From Alphaproteobacteria bacterium (lineage in GTDB: Bacteria > Pseudomonadota > Alphaproteobacteria > Caulobacterales > Caulobacteraceae), in assembly GCA_018820665.1 (NCBI GenBank), contig JAHJNW010000071.1:1-62447 (forward strand): a DNA stretch of 62,447 nucleotides. The letters run 5' to 3'. A program made the position numbers and the translations under genes. The notes beneath the pieces were generated by a model, which made no database searches, was not told the origin of the DNA, and saw only the letters and a program-made list of their open reading frames with translations. Below are positions 8,472 through 18,005 of the stretch, in pieces. Numbering within the stretch: position 1 is the stretch's first letter; each line of letters starts with the position of its first letter.

Positions 8472-10208
8472 ATGCCTGCCACCGCCTACGCCATGGTCTC
8501 CCAGGTGCGATACCGGGAACTGATGACGCGGATCGCGCTCGCCATCTTCATCGGCGCGACGGCCTGGGTCGTAACCCAGACGATCTGGCCCTTGGTCTGG
8601 TTTGTCGCCGTCGTCGCGACCCAGGCGCTGGACTGGCTGGTGTTCCGGCGCTTCCGCCAGAACCCGGAATGGCTTCCCGATCGCCTGTATCTGATCCTGT
8701 GCTGCGCCACGACGGTGTTGAGCGTCGCGGTCTACGCCGGAATCACGGGATATCTGTGGTTCGAAGGGGGAGAGGCGGGGCGCATCTTCGCCATGGTTCA
8801 GTGCGCCGGCGGCCTGTTGCACGTCAGCCTGCACATGCATCACGTCAGGCCGATCCTGATATCCGCCGTCGCGGCGCACGCCGCCTATTTTCTCGGCCTG
8901 CCGATCTATAGCGCCGTCGCGAGCGCCAGCTGGCACGAACTTCTGATCGCCATCGGCTGCGTGCTGTATATGAGCCACTTGGTTGTCGCCGTCCGCCAGA
9001 GCTCGATGACCACCAACGCCCTGAAGTCGGCCCGTGACGCCGAGCAGCGCGCCCGTCAGAGGGCCGAGGTCGCAAGCGCCGCCAAGTCGGACTTCCTCGC
9101 CGTGGTGAGCCACGAGATCCGCACCCCGATGAATGCGGTGATCTCGGCCGCCAACCTGCTGCGCCGGACCCGGCTCGACCCCGGTCAGCGGGAGCATGTG
9201 GCGATGCTGATCGATGCGGGCGACGTCCTGATGGGCCTGCTCAACGACGTGCTGGACTTCTCCAAGATCGAAGCCGGGAAGATGGAGCTGGAAAGCGCCG
9301 ACATGGTCGTGCGCGAGCGGCTGTCGGTCCTTAACCGGCTGTGGGAGCCCCGCGCGGTCGCCAACGGCGTGCGGTTGAGGCTGCAGGTCGCGCCTGGCGT
9401 GCCCGAGGCGGTCCGGACCGACCCGCTCCGCTTCCAGCAGATCCTGTTCAACCTCCTGTCCAACGCCGTCAAATTCACTGCTGACGGGGAGATTCGGGTC
9501 GCGGTCGACTGGGACGGCGCGCGTCTGTCCGTGGTGGTCTCCGACACCGGCTGCGGCATTCCCGCCGACCGGCTGACCCAGGTGTTCAACAGCTTCGAAC
9601 AGGCCGATGTCGGCACCACCCGCCGTCATGGCGGCACGGGTCTGGGTCTGTCGATCAGCCGCAAGCTGGCCGAGATCATGGGCGGGACCCTCACCGTCGC
9701 CAGCGTCGAGGGTCAGGGCTCGACCTTCACCCTGTCCCTGCCGATGGCCGAGGTCGAGGGCGTGGCAAGCCGGCCGGAACGGCTGGTCGAGGTCGCGGGC
9801 TCGCTGCTGGGGCGCTCGATCCTCGCCGCCGACGATCATGACGTGAACCGGCGCATCCTGCGCCTGCTGCTTGAGCCGCATGGATGCCGCCTGACCCTGG
9901 TCGAGAACGGCGCCGAGGCGCTTGAAGCGGCGTCGCTGGATCGGTTTGACGCCATTCTGATGGATATGCAGATGCCGGTCATGGACGGGCTGGAAGCGAC
10001 GCGGCGGATTCGTCAGGGCGCCGTCAACGGCGACACGCCGGTGATCGCCCTGACCGCCAATGCGCTGGATAGCCACCGCGCGGCCTGGGACGAGGCGGGG
10101 GTGCACGCCTTCCTGACCAAGCCGATCGATCCGGTGCTGCTGGCGCGGACCCTGGCCGAGGCCTGCGCCGCCGGGGGGCGGCAGCCCGCGGACACCGCCA
10201 TGGCCTGA
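8472..10208 (+). CDS. Membrane-bound hybrid histidine kinase with C-terminal receiver
   Basis: 578 aa. Residues 17-170 hold about five or six hydrophobic helices with no recognisable periplasmic sensor. A short coiled coil (about 180-205) leads to HisKA with the phospho-acceptor in VVSHEIRTPMN (His214). The HATPase domain follows: N box QILFNLLSNAVKF near 323, G1 SDTGCGIP near 358, G2 RHGGTGLGLS near 386. The receiver domain has acidic pair DD at 454-455, phospho-acceptor Asp498 in LMDMQMP, Thr/Ala in ALTAN and Lys550 in LTKPID. No Hpt domain, so a separate phosphotransferase is needed. GGAGGG precedes the start. It is a single gene, convergent with the CoA-transferase 1 nt away. Signal and output are unknown. 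Confidence 0.9.
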   Translation: MPATAYAMVSQVRYRELMTRIALAIFIGATAWVVTQTIWPLVWFVAVVATQALDWLVFRRFRQNPEWLPDRLYLILCCATTVLSVAVYAGITGYLWFEGGEAGRIFAMVQCAGGLLHVSLHMHHVRPILISAVAAHAAYFLGLPIYSAVASASWHELLIAIGCVLYMSHLVVAVRQSSMTTNALKSARDAEQRARQRAEVASAAKSDFLAVVSHEIRTPMNAVISAANLLRRTRLDPGQREHVAMLIDAGDVLMGLLNDVLDFSKIEAGKMELESADMVVRERLSVLNRLWEPRAVANGVRLRLQVAPGVPEAVRTDPLRFQQILFNLLSNAVKFTADGEIRVAVDWDGARLSVVVSDTGCGIPADRLTQVFNSFEQADVGTTRRHGGTGLGLSISRKLAEIMGGTLTVASVEGQGSTFTLSLPMAEVEGVASRPERLVEVAGSLLGRSILAADDHDVNRRILRLLLEPHGCRLTLVENGAEALEAASLDRFDAILMDMQMPVMDGLEATRRIRQGAVNGDTPVIALTANALDSHRAAWDEAGVHAFLTKPIDPVLLARTLAEACAAGGRQPADTAMA

Positions 10209-10209
10209 C

Positions 10210-11298
10210 TCAGGCCCAGCGTTCCAGCGCCGCGTGCAGCGAGACCGGCGCGAGTTGCGGCGTCGGAGCCTGCGCCTCGCCGCCGAAGCGGGGCGCCGGC
10301 GCCGGCTGGATCACCCCCTGGTCGACGAAGGTCGCCCGCGCCGCGTTATGCGGATGGCCAGGGGCCTCGCTGATGGTCAGCACCGGGGTGACGCAGGCGT
10401 CCGTGCCGGAGAAGCGGTCGGCCCAGTCGTCGCGGTCGCGCGTGGCGAAGATAGCCGCGAGACGGGCGTGCAGCGCCGGCCAGGCCGGCAAATCGAACTG
10501 CGGCGCCTCCGCCGCCGGGATGTCCAGTCCGACCAGCAGGGCGGCGTAGAACTGCGGCTCCAGCGCCCCGACGGCGACGAACCGGCCGTCCCGACAGGCG
10601 TAGCAGCGATAGAAGGGCGCGCCGCCGTCCAGCAGATTGGCTCCGCGCGCCTCGCTCCACATCCCGCGGGCGCCGAGGGCGTGGAACAGGCTGGTCAGCA
10701 GGGCCGAGCCGTCGGTCATGGCCGCGTCGACGACCCGCCCGCGCCCCGTCTGTTTCGCCTCAAGCAAGGCGGCAAGGACGCCGGTCACCAGCAACATGGC
10801 TCCGCCGCCATAGTCGCCGACCACATTGAGCGGCGGCCGCGGCGGCCGGTCGGGTTCGCCCATCATCGACAGGGCGCCCGAGAGGGCGATGTAGTTCAGA
10901 TCGTGACCGACCTCGTTGGCCATCGGGCCGGTCTGGCCCCAGCCGGTCACCCGTCCGAAAACGAGGCGGGCATTCAGGCCAGCGCAGACTTCGGGACCCA
11001 GTCCCAGCCGCTCCATCACCCCGGGCCGGAAACCCTCGATCAGGGCGTCCGCCGAGGCGATCAGATCGCGCACCCGGGCGAGGTCGGCCGGGTTCTTGAG
11101 ATCGACAGCCACGGCCGCGCGGCTCCGGTGCAGGACTTCGCCGCCGACATCGGCGAACACCGGCGCACCCGCCGAGGCGCTGCGGGTCAGGCGCAGGACG
11201 TCCGCCCCCAGGTCGGCCAGCACCATGCCGGCGAAGGTCACCGGTCCGAGGCCGTCGAACTCGAGGATGCGCAGTCCGGAGAGGGGTTTCATGGGCAT
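10210..11298 (-). CDS. CaiB/BaiF family CoA-transferase or alpha-methylacyl-CoA racemase
   Basis: 362-aa class III CoA-transferase family protein. The N-terminus MKPLSGLRILEF...GPVTFAGMVLADLGADVLR is the family signature, and GHDLNYIALSG carries the usual catalytic Asp. RGRVVDAAMTDG and the C-terminal SEAPGHPHNAARATF segment are also typical. Length near 360 aa and the ALSGALSMMG context favour the alpha-methylacyl-CoA racemase subgroup (branched-chain fatty acyl-CoA epimerisation) over formyl-CoA transferases, but the subgroups cannot be separated safely by eye. Start is ATG at 11298, with a second ATG two codons on. Single gene, divergent from tRNA-Lys. Confidence 0.87.
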   Translation of the reverse strand: MPMKPLSGLRILEFDGLGPVTFAGMVLADLGADVLRLTRSASAGAPVFADVGGEVLHRSRAAVAVDLKNPADLARVRDLIASADALIEGFRPGVMERLGLGPEVCAGLNARLVFGRVTGWGQTGPMANEVGHDLNYIALSGALSMMGEPDRPPRPPLNVVGDYGGGAMLLVTGVLAALLEAKQTGRGRVVDAAMTDGSALLTSLFHALGARGMWSEARGANLLDGGAPFYRCYACRDGRFVAVGALEPQFYAALLVGLDIPAAEAPQFDLPAWPALHARLAAIFATRDRDDWADRFSGTDACVTPVLTISEAPGHPHNAARATFVDQGVIQPAPAPRFGGEAQAPTPQLAPVSLHAALERWA

Positions 11299-11398
11299 AT
11301 CCCTAGCGTTGACCGCTCCGACCGTCGAGCCAGCCCTTGACCCCGGCGCCGCTTTGCAACAGAAGGCCCGTCGCCGGTCCTCGCGACCGACGCGGTAT

Positions 11399-11475
11399 GC
11401 GCCCTTAGCTCAGTTGGTTAGAGCATCTGACTTTTAATCAGAGGGTCCTCGGTTCGAGCCCGAGAGGGCGTACCA
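11399..11475 (+). tRNA. tRNA-Lys(TTT)
   Basis: 77-nt cloverleaf with encoded CCA. Acceptor stem GCGCCCT pairs with AGGGCGT (G-U at the first pair). D arm AGCTCAGTTGGTTAGAGC, anticodon loop CTTTTAA with anticodon TTT at 11433-11435, and T arm CTCGG-TTCGAGC-CCGAG. It lies 4 kb from the class I lysyl-tRNA synthetase that would charge it. Confidence 0.97.
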
Positions 11476-11563
11476 CCTCGCTTCCCCGCCAGACCGGCCG
11501 CCGTCCCGCCCGCGCGGCATGACGACGCTTCCCGTCCCGCGCCCGTCGTGGTTCAAGACGCCC

Positions 11564-12100
11564 ATGCGCGCGCCCCTCCTGATCGTCACCGCCTCCCTGC
11601 TCCTGTCCGGCTGCGGCGGCGCCGTGAGTGATTTCGGCGCCGGGGTCGGGGCGGCGGCGACGGCGCCGCTGGAGGATTTCAACCTGCGGCGGGAGTATAT
11701 TCCGACCGTGTTGCTGCAGGCCGAGGCCAATCCCTATGACCAGCGCAACCTGACCCAGTGCTCGACCATCGGCGCCGAGATCGGCCGGCTGAACGAGGCG
11801 CTGGGGCCCGATACGGACGAGCCGCCGGCGCCCGACGGTTCGACCATGGGCGAGCGGGCTTCCGACGCCGCGTCGAAGGCGGCGCTGGACGCGATCCGCG
11901 ACACCGCCACCGACTTCATCCCGGGCCGCAGCTGGATTCGCCGGCTGTCAGGGGCCGAGCAACACAGCCGGAATGTGCAGTCGGCCATTCAGGCCGGGCG
12001 GATGCGCCGCGCCTTCCTGAAGGGCGTGGGCATGAACCGCAACTGCGCCCCGCCGGCCGCGCCGTCCTGGTTCCGGCCCCGCGGGCGCAGCCAGCGGTAG
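11564..12100 (+). CDS. Predicted lipoprotein, unknown function
   Basis: 178-aa precursor with signal peptide MRAPLLIVTASLLLSGC and lipobox LSGC. The mature protein is mostly helical with conserved-looking segments FNLRREYIPTVL, NPYDQRN and SAIQAGRMRRAFLKG, and two further cysteines. The ATG at 11564 gives an ideal lipoprotein signal; an upstream in-frame start at 11519 would bury it behind 15 extra residues. No family name recognised. It is convergent with the low-GC ORF ending at 12134. The 33-nt gap between them holds the 10-bp palindrome TGACCGGTCA (12107-12116), possibly part of a bidirectional terminator. Confidence 0.7.
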   Translation: MRAPLLIVTASLLLSGCGGAVSDFGAGVGAAATAPLEDFNLRREYIPTVLLQAEANPYDQRNLTQCSTIGAEIGRLNEALGPDTDEPPAPDGSTMGERASDAASKAALDAIRDTATDFIPGRSWIRRLSGAEQHSRNVQSAIQAGRMRRAFLKGVGMNRNCAPPAAPSWFRPRGRSQR

Positions 12101-12133
12101 ACGGGGTGACCGGTCATCCAACCCATTCCGAGG

Positions 12134-12484
12134 CTAGGTCCGCCATTCGCTTCGACGACCAGGGGGTCTCGCGCCAGCGGTACGGCGGACCTTTTCACTG
12201 CGATCGCCTCTGATTTCGCGGCCACCGTCCTTGGTGAAAGCTTCGAAAGACAGCTTGTCGATATTCCGGAATGTCCCGGTCTTGTCCCAGTCCCAGTCAA
12301 AAGAGATCAATTCGCCTTTGTGGGCGAACTTCCCCGACCAAGGTGCGAAAAACGAATACTTGTCGCCGCCTATGATGATGACATGGCGGTGGAGCGCCTT
12401 CGTATTGCCGCCCTCGCTTGCCGGTCGTGATGGTTCCTCGAGATAGGTATTGTAGGCGTTGAACCCGGACTTTTCGATTCTCAT
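12134..12484 (-). CDS. Hypothetical protein of atypical composition
   Basis: 116-aa soluble protein. The first 75 residues look like a folded beta-rich domain (HVIIIGGDKYSFFAPW, ELISFDWDWDK). The last 35 residues turn abruptly basic and Arg/Pro-rich (RRTAGARPPGRR), as often happens after a frameshift. The DNA is visibly less GC-rich than its neighbours, with codons such as AAA, GAT and TAT that are rare nearby. Together this suggests a horizontally acquired or partly decayed gene. It lies just downstream of tgt on the same strand (22-nt gap). No family recognised. Confidence 0.5.
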   Translation of the reverse strand: MRIEKSGFNAYNTYLEEPSRPASEGGNTKALHRHVIIIGGDKYSFFAPWSGKFAHKGELISFDWDWDKTGTFRNIDKLSFEAFTKDGGREIRGDRSEKVRRTAGARPPGRRSEWRT

Positions 12485-12506
12485 GTCGGGTGCTCCGTCC
12501 TGGCGG

Positions 12507-13619
12507 CTAGTTCGAGGTGTGCCGGGCGTGGAAGTCGCGGCGGAAGGCCTCGAAGCGGTTCTCGGCGATGGCCGCCCGCATCGAAGCCGTCAGGGCCTGA
12601 AAGAAGGCGATGTTGTGCCAGCTCAGCAGCACCTTGCCGAGAATCTCATCGGCCCGGATCAGGTGATGCAGATAAGCCTTTGAATAGGCGTTGGAGGCCG
12701 GGCAGGGGATGTCGGGCTCAAGCGGGTCCTGGTCCTCGGCGAAGCGGGCGTTCTTGAGATTGATCGGCCCGGTCCACGTCCACGCCTGACCATGGCGGCC
12801 GGCGCGGGTCGGAAGGACGCAGTCGAACATGTCGACGCCGCGCGCCACCGCCTCGACCAGGTCGACCGGCTTGCCGACGCCCATCAGATAGCGCGGCCGG
12901 TCGGCGGGCAACATCTCGGGCGCATAGTCCAGCACCTCGCACATGGCCTGATGGCCCTCGCCGACGGCGAGGCCGCCGATGGCGTAGCCGTCGAAACCGG
13001 TCTCGATCAGTCGGTCCGAGGACTCGCGGCGCAGGTTTTCGAAGGTCGAGCCCTGCTGGATGCCGAACAGGGCCTGGGTCTCGCGCGTCCCGAAGGCGGC
13101 CTTAGAGCGCGCCCCCCAGCGGGCCGACAGCTCCATGGCGGCGCGGGCGGCGGGCTCCTCGGCCGGCCAGCTGACGCACTGGTCCAGCTGCATCGAGATG
13201 TCGGCGCCGATGCGGTTGGCCTGGATCTCGATCGAGCGCTCGGGGCTGAGGACGTGTTTCGAGCCGTCGATATGGCTGGCGAAGGTGACCGCGTCCTCCT
13301 TCACCTTCGAAATCCCGGCCAGGGACATGACCTGGAAGCCGCCGCTGTCGGTCAGGATGGGTTTGTTCCAGCCCATGAATTTGTGCAGTCCGCCCAGCCG
13401 CTCCATCCGCTCGGGGCCGGGGCGCAGCATCAGGTGGTAGGTGTTGCCCAGCAGGATGTCGGCGCCGGTCTGGGCGACCTGATCGACGGTCATGGCCTTG
13501 ACCGTGGCGGCGGTGCCGACCGGCATGAAGGCCGGCGTGCGGATGTCGCCGCGCGGGGTCTTCAGAACCCCGGTGCGGGCGCGGCCTTCGGTGGCGGAGA
13601 TATCAAAGGGAAAGGGCAT
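12507..13619 (-). CDS. tgt: tRNA-guanine transglycosylase (Tgt), degenerate zinc site
   Basis: 370 aa. Swaps guanine-34 of GUN anticodons for preQ1 in the queuosine pathway. Catalytic residues are intact: general acid/base Asp91 in ILTDSGGFQ, nucleophile Asp266 in [14 protein letters not shown], substrate loop GGLAVGE. The C-terminal zinc site is unusual. Characterised bacterial enzymes have C-x-C-x2-C followed by a distant His; here the segment is [19 protein letters not shown], so the first Cys is Ile and the third is Ser, while the middle Cys and the later His (SWHN) remain. The start ATG overlaps the queA stop (TGATG), indicating coupled translation. Confidence 0.95.
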   Translation of the reverse strand: MPFPFDISATEGRARTGVLKTPRGDIRTPAFMPVGTAATVKAMTVDQVAQTGADILLGNTYHLMLRPGPERMERLGGLHKFMGWNKPILTDSGGFQVMSLAGISKVKEDAVTFASHIDGSKHVLSPERSIEIQANRIGADISMQLDQCVSWPAEEPAARAAMELSARWGARSKAAFGTRETQALFGIQQGSTFENLRRESSDRLIETGFDGYAIGGLAVGEGHQAMCEVLDYAPEMLPADRPRYLMGVGKPVDLVEAVARGVDMFDCVLPTRAGRHGQAWTWTGPINLKNARFAEDQDPLEPDIPCPASNAYSKAYLHHLIRADEILGKVLLSWHNIAFFQALTASMRAAIAENRFEAFRRDFHARHTSN

Positions 13620-14707
13620 CAGGCGGCGCGGAATAGCAGGCTGCCGTCGCCGTAGGAATAGAACCGGTAGCCGTCCGCCACCGCGTGGGCATAGGCCGTC
13701 TTCATCGTCTCCAGCCCGGCGAAGGCGCTGACCAGCATGAACAGGGTCGACTTGGGCAGGTGGAAATTCGTCATCAGCACATCGGCGGCGCGGAAGCGGT
13801 AGCCGGGGGTGATGAAGATGGCCGTATCGCCGTGGAAGGGCCGGACCTCGCCGTCTTCGGTCGTCGCGCTCTCAAGCAGGCGCAGGCTGGTGGTCCCGAT
13901 GCAGACGATGCGGCCCCCGGCGGCGCGGACGGCGTTGAGGGCGGCGGCGGTTTCGGCGGACACCTCGCCCCACTCGCTGTGCATCCTGTGGTCGGCGGTG
14001 TCGTCGGCCTTGACCGGCAGGAAGGTGCCGGCGCCGACGTGCAGGGACACGGCGTGGGTCGAGACGCCCCGGGCCTCCAGCGCCGCCATCAGCGCCGGGG
14101 TGAAATGCAGCCCCGCCGTCGGCGCGGCGACCGAGCCGTCCCATTTGGCGAACAGGGTCTGATAGTCGCTGCGGTCGCGGTCGTCCTCGGCCCGCTTGGC
14201 GGCGATATAGGGGGGCAGGGGCATGACCCCGACGTCGCGGATCGCCTCGTCCAGCATCGGGCCGGCGAGGTCGAAGCGCAGGGTGATCAGCCCATCCTCG
14301 CCCTTGTCGACGACGGTGGCGTCGAGCCGGCCCAGCAGGCAGGCGCCGTCGGCTTCGCTGCCGAAGCGGATGCGGTCTCCCGCCTTGATCCGCTTGCCCG
14401 GCTTCATGAAGGCCGACCAGACGTCCGGCGCGTCGCGGTGGTGCAGGGTCGCCTCGACCTCGACGGTCAGGGTCTCGCCCTCCGGCCCGATCCGCTCGCG
14501 CACCCCCGACAGCCGCGCCGGGATCACGCGGGTGTCGTTGAACACCAGGGCGTCGCCGGGCCGCAGGAAGTCCGGCAGGTCGCGGATGATCCGGTCCTCC
14601 AGCCCGCCGTCGCGCACCACCAGCAGGCGCGCGGAATCCCGCGGCTCGGCGGGGCGCAGCGCGATCCGGTCGTCCGGCAGGTGGAAGTCGAAATCGGCGG
14701 TCTTCAT
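13619..14707 (-). CDS. queA: S-adenosylmethionine:tRNA ribosyltransferase-isomerase (QueA)
   Basis: 362 aa. Transfers and isomerises the ribosyl group of SAM onto preQ1-modified tRNA to give epoxyqueuosine. Family motifs present: [19 protein letters not shown] at the start, [33 protein letters not shown] near the middle, LHVGAGTF, and the C-terminal [19 protein letters not shown] and YGDGSLLF. I chose the Met of MKTADFDF over the codon four residues upstream because it matches family starts. It is first in a queA-tgt operon, one enzymatic step after Tgt. Confidence 0.96.
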   Translation of the reverse strand: MKTADFDFHLPDDRIALRPAEPRDSARLLVVRDGGLEDRIIRDLPDFLRPGDALVFNDTRVIPARLSGVRERIGPEGETLTVEVEATLHHRDAPDVWSAFMKPGKRIKAGDRIRFGSEADGACLLGRLDATVVDKGEDGLITLRFDLAGPMLDEAIRDVGVMPLPPYIAAKRAEDDRDRSDYQTLFAKWDGSVAAPTAGLHFTPALMAALEARGVSTHAVSLHVGAGTFLPVKADDTADHRMHSEWGEVSAETAAALNAVRAAGGRIVCIGTTSLRLLESATTEDGEVRPFHGDTAIFITPGYRFRAADVLMTNFHLPKSTLFMLVSAFAGLETMKTAYAHAVADGYRFYSYGDGSLLFRAA

Positions 14708-14755
14708 CAGGCGGCGCAAAGGCCACGGGGCCGGGGCCGGGTCAAGGGCGGCCGG

Positions 14756-15025
14756 CTATTGCTCCTGACCGCCATAGCGATGCTCAGCCGCGACGTAGTG
14801 ACGATCAAGATCGGCGGGATCCATACGGTGGCCGGTGGCCTCCGCGACCACGGCGGCGATGTCGTCATTGGTCTTGCCGGCGTCGCGCATCTGCTCGATC
14901 TCGTCGCTGATCATCTGGACGAACTCGGAGACCTCGAACCGCTCTTCGCCCAGGCCCAGGACCTGACGCAGGCTGCGCTGGGCCTTGATGGCTTCGTCGA
15001 GGGTGAAAGTCAGTTGGTCGGTCAT
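14756..15025 (-). CDS. Small hypothetical helical protein
   Basis: 89 aa, acidic and mostly helical: LDEAIKAQRSLRQVLGL, then EVSEFVQMISDEIEQMRDAG, and a C-terminal DPADLDRHYVAAEHRYGGQEQ. The start MTDQLTF is chosen because GGAGAAG lies upstream; the longer in-frame reading back to 15190 overlaps the divergent gene at 15120 and has shadow-like composition. It lies 48 nt upstream of queA on the same strand and could be cotranscribed. No family name recognised. Confidence 0.68.
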   Translation of the reverse strand: MTDQLTFTLDEAIKAQRSLRQVLGLGEERFEVSEFVQMISDEIEQMRDAGKTNDDIAAVVAEATGHRMDPADLDRHYVAAEHRYGGQEQ

Positions 15026-15119
15026 GGCGTCTTCTCCGGTGAGGCCCGAACAACCGCCCGATCGGGACGAGGTTGCACGAAGCCCGTGAACCGTATGCCC
15101 GCACGCGGGTTGGACGGGA

Positions 15120-15602
15120 ATGAATATCGCCAGTTTCCTCCCCTCCGTTCTCATCGGCGCCGTCGCCAGCGCCCGGTCCATGACGCCCATGGCGGCGCTG
15201 GCGGGGGCGCATCTGGCCGGCCGCGAGACCCCGGGCCGCCTCGTCCTGCTGGGTCAGCCGCTGTTCACGGCCGGAGCCCTGGCCATGGGCGTTGGCGAAC
15301 TGGCGGGCGACAAGATGAAGTCGGCGCCGGACCGGACGGTGTTTCTCGGGCTGCTGGCGCGGATCCTCAGCGCGGGCATCGCCGGGGCGGCCCTGGCCCC
15401 GCGCGGGCGCGAGGGGACCGGGGCCGGTCTGGCGGTCGCGACCGCCGTGCCGCTCGCCTACCTGACCCTCGAAGGCCGCAAGCGGGCGATGGACGAGATC
15501 GGCCAGACCCGGAGCGGACTGATCGAGGACGCCCTGATCGTCGCCGCCGGCGTCGCCGTCGTCGCCTTCGCTACGGGCCGGCGCCAGCGCCCTTCGCGTT
15601 GA
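15120..15602 (+). CDS. DUF4126-like membrane protein
   Basis: 160 aa with several hydrophobic helices. Features typical of DUF4126: N-terminal [21 protein letters not shown], the Arg-Ser-Met turn, a central [15 protein letters not shown] loop and glycine-rich helices ([15 protein letters not shown]). Function of the family is unknown. It is followed by lysS 31 nt downstream on the same strand and may share its transcript. Divergent from the 89-aa gene. Confidence 0.72.
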   Translation: MNIASFLPSVLIGAVASARSMTPMAALAGAHLAGRETPGRLVLLGQPLFTAGALAMGVGELAGDKMKSAPDRTVFLGLLARILSAGIAGAALAPRGREGTGAGLAVATAVPLAYLTLEGRKRAMDEIGQTRSGLIEDALIVAAGVAVVAFATGRRQRPSR

Positions 15603-15633
15603 CCGGGCGGCCGGGAAACGGCAAAGCCCTCCC

Positions 15634-17301
15634 ATGCTGCAGAACCTCGAAACTCTCGCGCGCGAGGCCAAATCCTGGCCTTTCGAACAGGCTCGCAATC
15701 TTCTCGCCCATGTGCTGAAGAAGCGGCTGTCCGACGCCGAGCGAAATGCGGCGAAGCTGCTCATCGACTCCGGCAAGGCGGACGAGGCGCTGGCGACTTT
15801 CGAGGCGCTGCAAAAGCCCGTTATCTTCGAGACCGGTTACGGCCCGTCCGGCCTGCCGCATATGGGCACCTTCGGCGAGGTGGCGCGCACGACCATGGTG
15901 CGCAACGCCTTCCGCGCCCTGACCGGCGACCACTGGCCGACCCGCCTGATCGCCTTCAGCGACGACATGGACGGGCTGCGCAAGGTTCCGGAGGGCATTC
16001 CCCACCCCGAGATGCTGGCCGAGGACCTGCACAAGCCGCTGACCGTGGTGCGCGACCCGTTCGGCACCCACGACAGCTTCGGCGCCCACAACAACGCCCG
16101 CCTGCGCGCCTTCCTCGACGGCTTCGGCTTCGACTATGAGTTCCTGTCCTCGACCGAGCAGTACAAGTCCGGCCGGTTCGATGCGACGCTGCTGACCCTG
16201 CTGGAGCGGTTCGACGCGGTGCAGGCCATCATGCTGCCGACCCTCGGCGAGGAGCGGCGCGCCACCTATTCGCCCTTCCTGCCGGTCAGCCCGGCGACCG
16301 GCCATGTGCTGCAGGTGCCGACGCTGGAGCGCAACGTCGAAAAGGGGACGATCGTCTTCGACGACCCCGTCGGCGGTCGCACCGAGCTCCCGGTCACGGG
16401 CGGCCATGTGAAGCTGCAGTGGAAGCCCGACTGGGCCATGCGCTGGACCGCACTGGACGTCGACTATGAGATGTCGGGCAAGGACCTGATCGAGAGCGTG
16501 CGCGAGAGCGGCAAGATCTGTCGCGCCCTCGGCGGCGTGCCGCCGGAAGGGTTCAATTTCGAGCTCTTCCTCGACATCGAAGGCAAGAAGATCTCGAAGT
16601 CCAAGGGCAACGGCCTGACCATGGACGAATGGCTGCGCTACGGTACGCCGGAGTCGCTGAGCTGGTACATGTTCCAGTCGCCGAAATCGGCCAAGTCGCT
16701 GCACTTCAACGTCATTCCGCGGGCGATCGACGATTATCTGGCCTTCATCGAGGCTTACAAGACCCAGGAGCCGGCCAAGCGGATCGACAACGCCGTGTGG
16801 TCGATCCATTCGGGGACGCCGCCGACGCACACCTCGCCGGTGTCGTTCGCCCTGCTGCTCAATCTGGTCGGCGTCGCCAATGCGTCGAACAAGGACCAGC
16901 TGTGGGCCTATTTCGCCAAATACCTGCCCGAGGCGACGCCGGAGACCGAACCGTTGCTGGACCAGCTGATGGACCGGGCGCTGAACTACTATGTGGACTT
17001 CGTGAAGCCGACAAAGTCGTACCGCCTGCCGGACGACAAGGAGAAGGCGGCGCTGCTGGATCTGGCGGCGCGGCTGAAGGGCCTGCCAGCCGACACCACG
17101 GACGGCGAGCTGATCCAGAACGAGGTCTACGCCGTCGGCAAGGAGCACGCCTTCGAACCGCTGCGGGGCTGGTTCGGGGCGCTGTACGAGGTGTTGCTGG
17201 GCGCCTCGCAGGGGCCGCGGTTCGGCTCGTTCGCCGCCATCTACGGCCTGCCGCAGACGATCCGGCTGATCGAGGCCGGCGCCAACGGCGAACTGACCTG
17301 A
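15634..17301 (+). CDS. lysK: Class I lysyl-tRNA synthetase
   Basis: 555 aa. Charges tRNA-Lys; the class I form replaces the usual class II LysRS in most alphaproteobacteria. The Rossmann-fold signatures are clear: HIGH-type motif GLPHMGTF (residues 73-80) and KMSKS-type motif KKISKSKGN (about 316-324). [14 protein letters not shown] and the long alpha-helical C-terminal cage ([20 protein letters not shown]) match family architecture. Start ATG at 15634. tRNA-Lys(TTT) lies 4 kb upstream. No second lysyl synthetase is seen in the window. Confidence 0.96.
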   Translation: MLQNLETLAREAKSWPFEQARNLLAHVLKKRLSDAERNAAKLLIDSGKADEALATFEALQKPVIFETGYGPSGLPHMGTFGEVARTTMVRNAFRALTGDHWPTRLIAFSDDMDGLRKVPEGIPHPEMLAEDLHKPLTVVRDPFGTHDSFGAHNNARLRAFLDGFGFDYEFLSSTEQYKSGRFDATLLTLLERFDAVQAIMLPTLGEERRATYSPFLPVSPATGHVLQVPTLERNVEKGTIVFDDPVGGRTELPVTGGHVKLQWKPDWAMRWTALDVDYEMSGKDLIESVRESGKICRALGGVPPEGFNFELFLDIEGKKISKSKGNGLTMDEWLRYGTPESLSWYMFQSPKSAKSLHFNVIPRAIDDYLAFIEAYKTQEPAKRIDNAVWSIHSGTPPTHTSPVSFALLLNLVGVANASNKDQLWAYFAKYLPEATPETEPLLDQLMDRALNYYVDFVKPTKSYRLPDDKEKAALLDLAARLKGLPADTTDGELIQNEVYAVGKEHAFEPLRGWFGALYEVLLGASQGPRFGSFAAIYGLPQTIRLIEAGANGELT

Positions 17302-17432
17302 GGATGGACGCTTCGGCCGCGTTGGGTGCGGCGCTGTACATGAACCGAACATAACGGGGCGGCTCCGGGAGCCTTCACCTTCGGCCGCGCATTATGTCTT
17401 CACATCGACCAACTCGATGAAGGAGATGAGCC

Positions 17433-17945
17433 ATGTCGAAGAACAACAAGATCACCGTCGCCCTCGCTTCGGCCGCCCTGCTGGCCGGACTGGCCCCGAT
17501 GGCCCTGCCGACCGCCGCCATGGCGCAGCAGGCCAACGGCGTCACCAACTGCGACGCCCCCGGCGGTCGCCAGCAGACCGGCGCCATCATCGGCGCCCTG
17601 ATCGGCGGTCTCGCCGGCAGCCAGATCTCCAGCAATGAGCGCGGCCTCGGCGCCGTGGTCGGCGCGGGCGCCGGCGCCGCCGCCGGCTCTTACGTCGGCT
17701 GCAACCAGCAGCGCGCCCGTCAGTCGTCGTCCTATAATTCGGACTACAGCTACAATAACAACAACGCCGGCGGCGACACCTTCCGCGCCACTTCGAACCT
17801 GCGGGTTCGCTCGGGCCCGGGCACCAACTACCGCCAGGTCGGCAGTCTCTCGGCCGGCGAATCCTTCTCGGCTGTCGGCTCGGAGGGCGAATGGGTCCAA
17901 CTGTCGAACGGCGGCTGGGTCAGCGCTCACTACGTCAGCCGGTAA
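17433..17945 (+). CDS. Secreted glycine-zipper / bacterial SH3 domain protein
   Basis: 170 aa. Signal peptide to about residue 30 (PMALPTAAMAQQ), then a glycine-zipper stretch GAIIGALIGGLAGSQ and GAVVGAGAGAAAGSYVG of the type that inserts in or spans membranes. A Ser/Asn/Tyr-rich linker follows, then a C-terminal SH3_3 domain (about 110-168) with ATSNLRVRSGPG, YRQVGSL and GEWVQLSNGGWVSAHYV. Periplasmic or outer membrane association is likely; peptidoglycan or envelope sensing is an inference. AAGGAGATG ribosome binding site 5 nt before the ATG. Single gene with its own terminator. Confidence 0.83.
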   Translation: MSKNNKITVALASAALLAGLAPMALPTAAMAQQANGVTNCDAPGGRQQTGAIIGALIGGLAGSQISSNERGLGAVVGAGAGAAAGSYVGCNQQRARQSSSYNSDYSYNNNNAGGDTFRATSNLRVRSGPGTNYRQVGSLSAGESFSAVGSEGEWVQLSNGGWVSAHYVSR

Positions 17946-17963
17946 TCTCGCGGCATAGTCACG

Positions 17964-17992
17964 AAAGGCCGCCCCCCGGGGCGGCCTTTTTT
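17964..17992 (+). terminator. Rho-independent terminator
   Basis: Near-perfect GC hairpin GGCCGCCCC/GGGGCGGCC flanked by AAA on the left and TTTTTT on the right, 18 nt after the SH3 gene stop. The A tract and T tract mean it could also stop the convergent S24 gene's transcript. Confidence 0.9.
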
Positions 17993-18005
17993 GCATCCGG
18001 CGGTG

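Noticed and set aside
8439..10106. 555-aa minus-strand ORF antisense to the hybrid kinase
   Set aside because: Composition typical of a shadow frame and no motif; the kinase on the plus strand is certain.
13685..15718. 677-aa plus-strand ORF over queA and beyond
   Set aside because: Antisense to queA, then runs through the real DUF4126 gene in another frame.
15571..17352. 593-aa minus-strand ORF antisense to class I LysRS
   Set aside because: Shadow of lysK.
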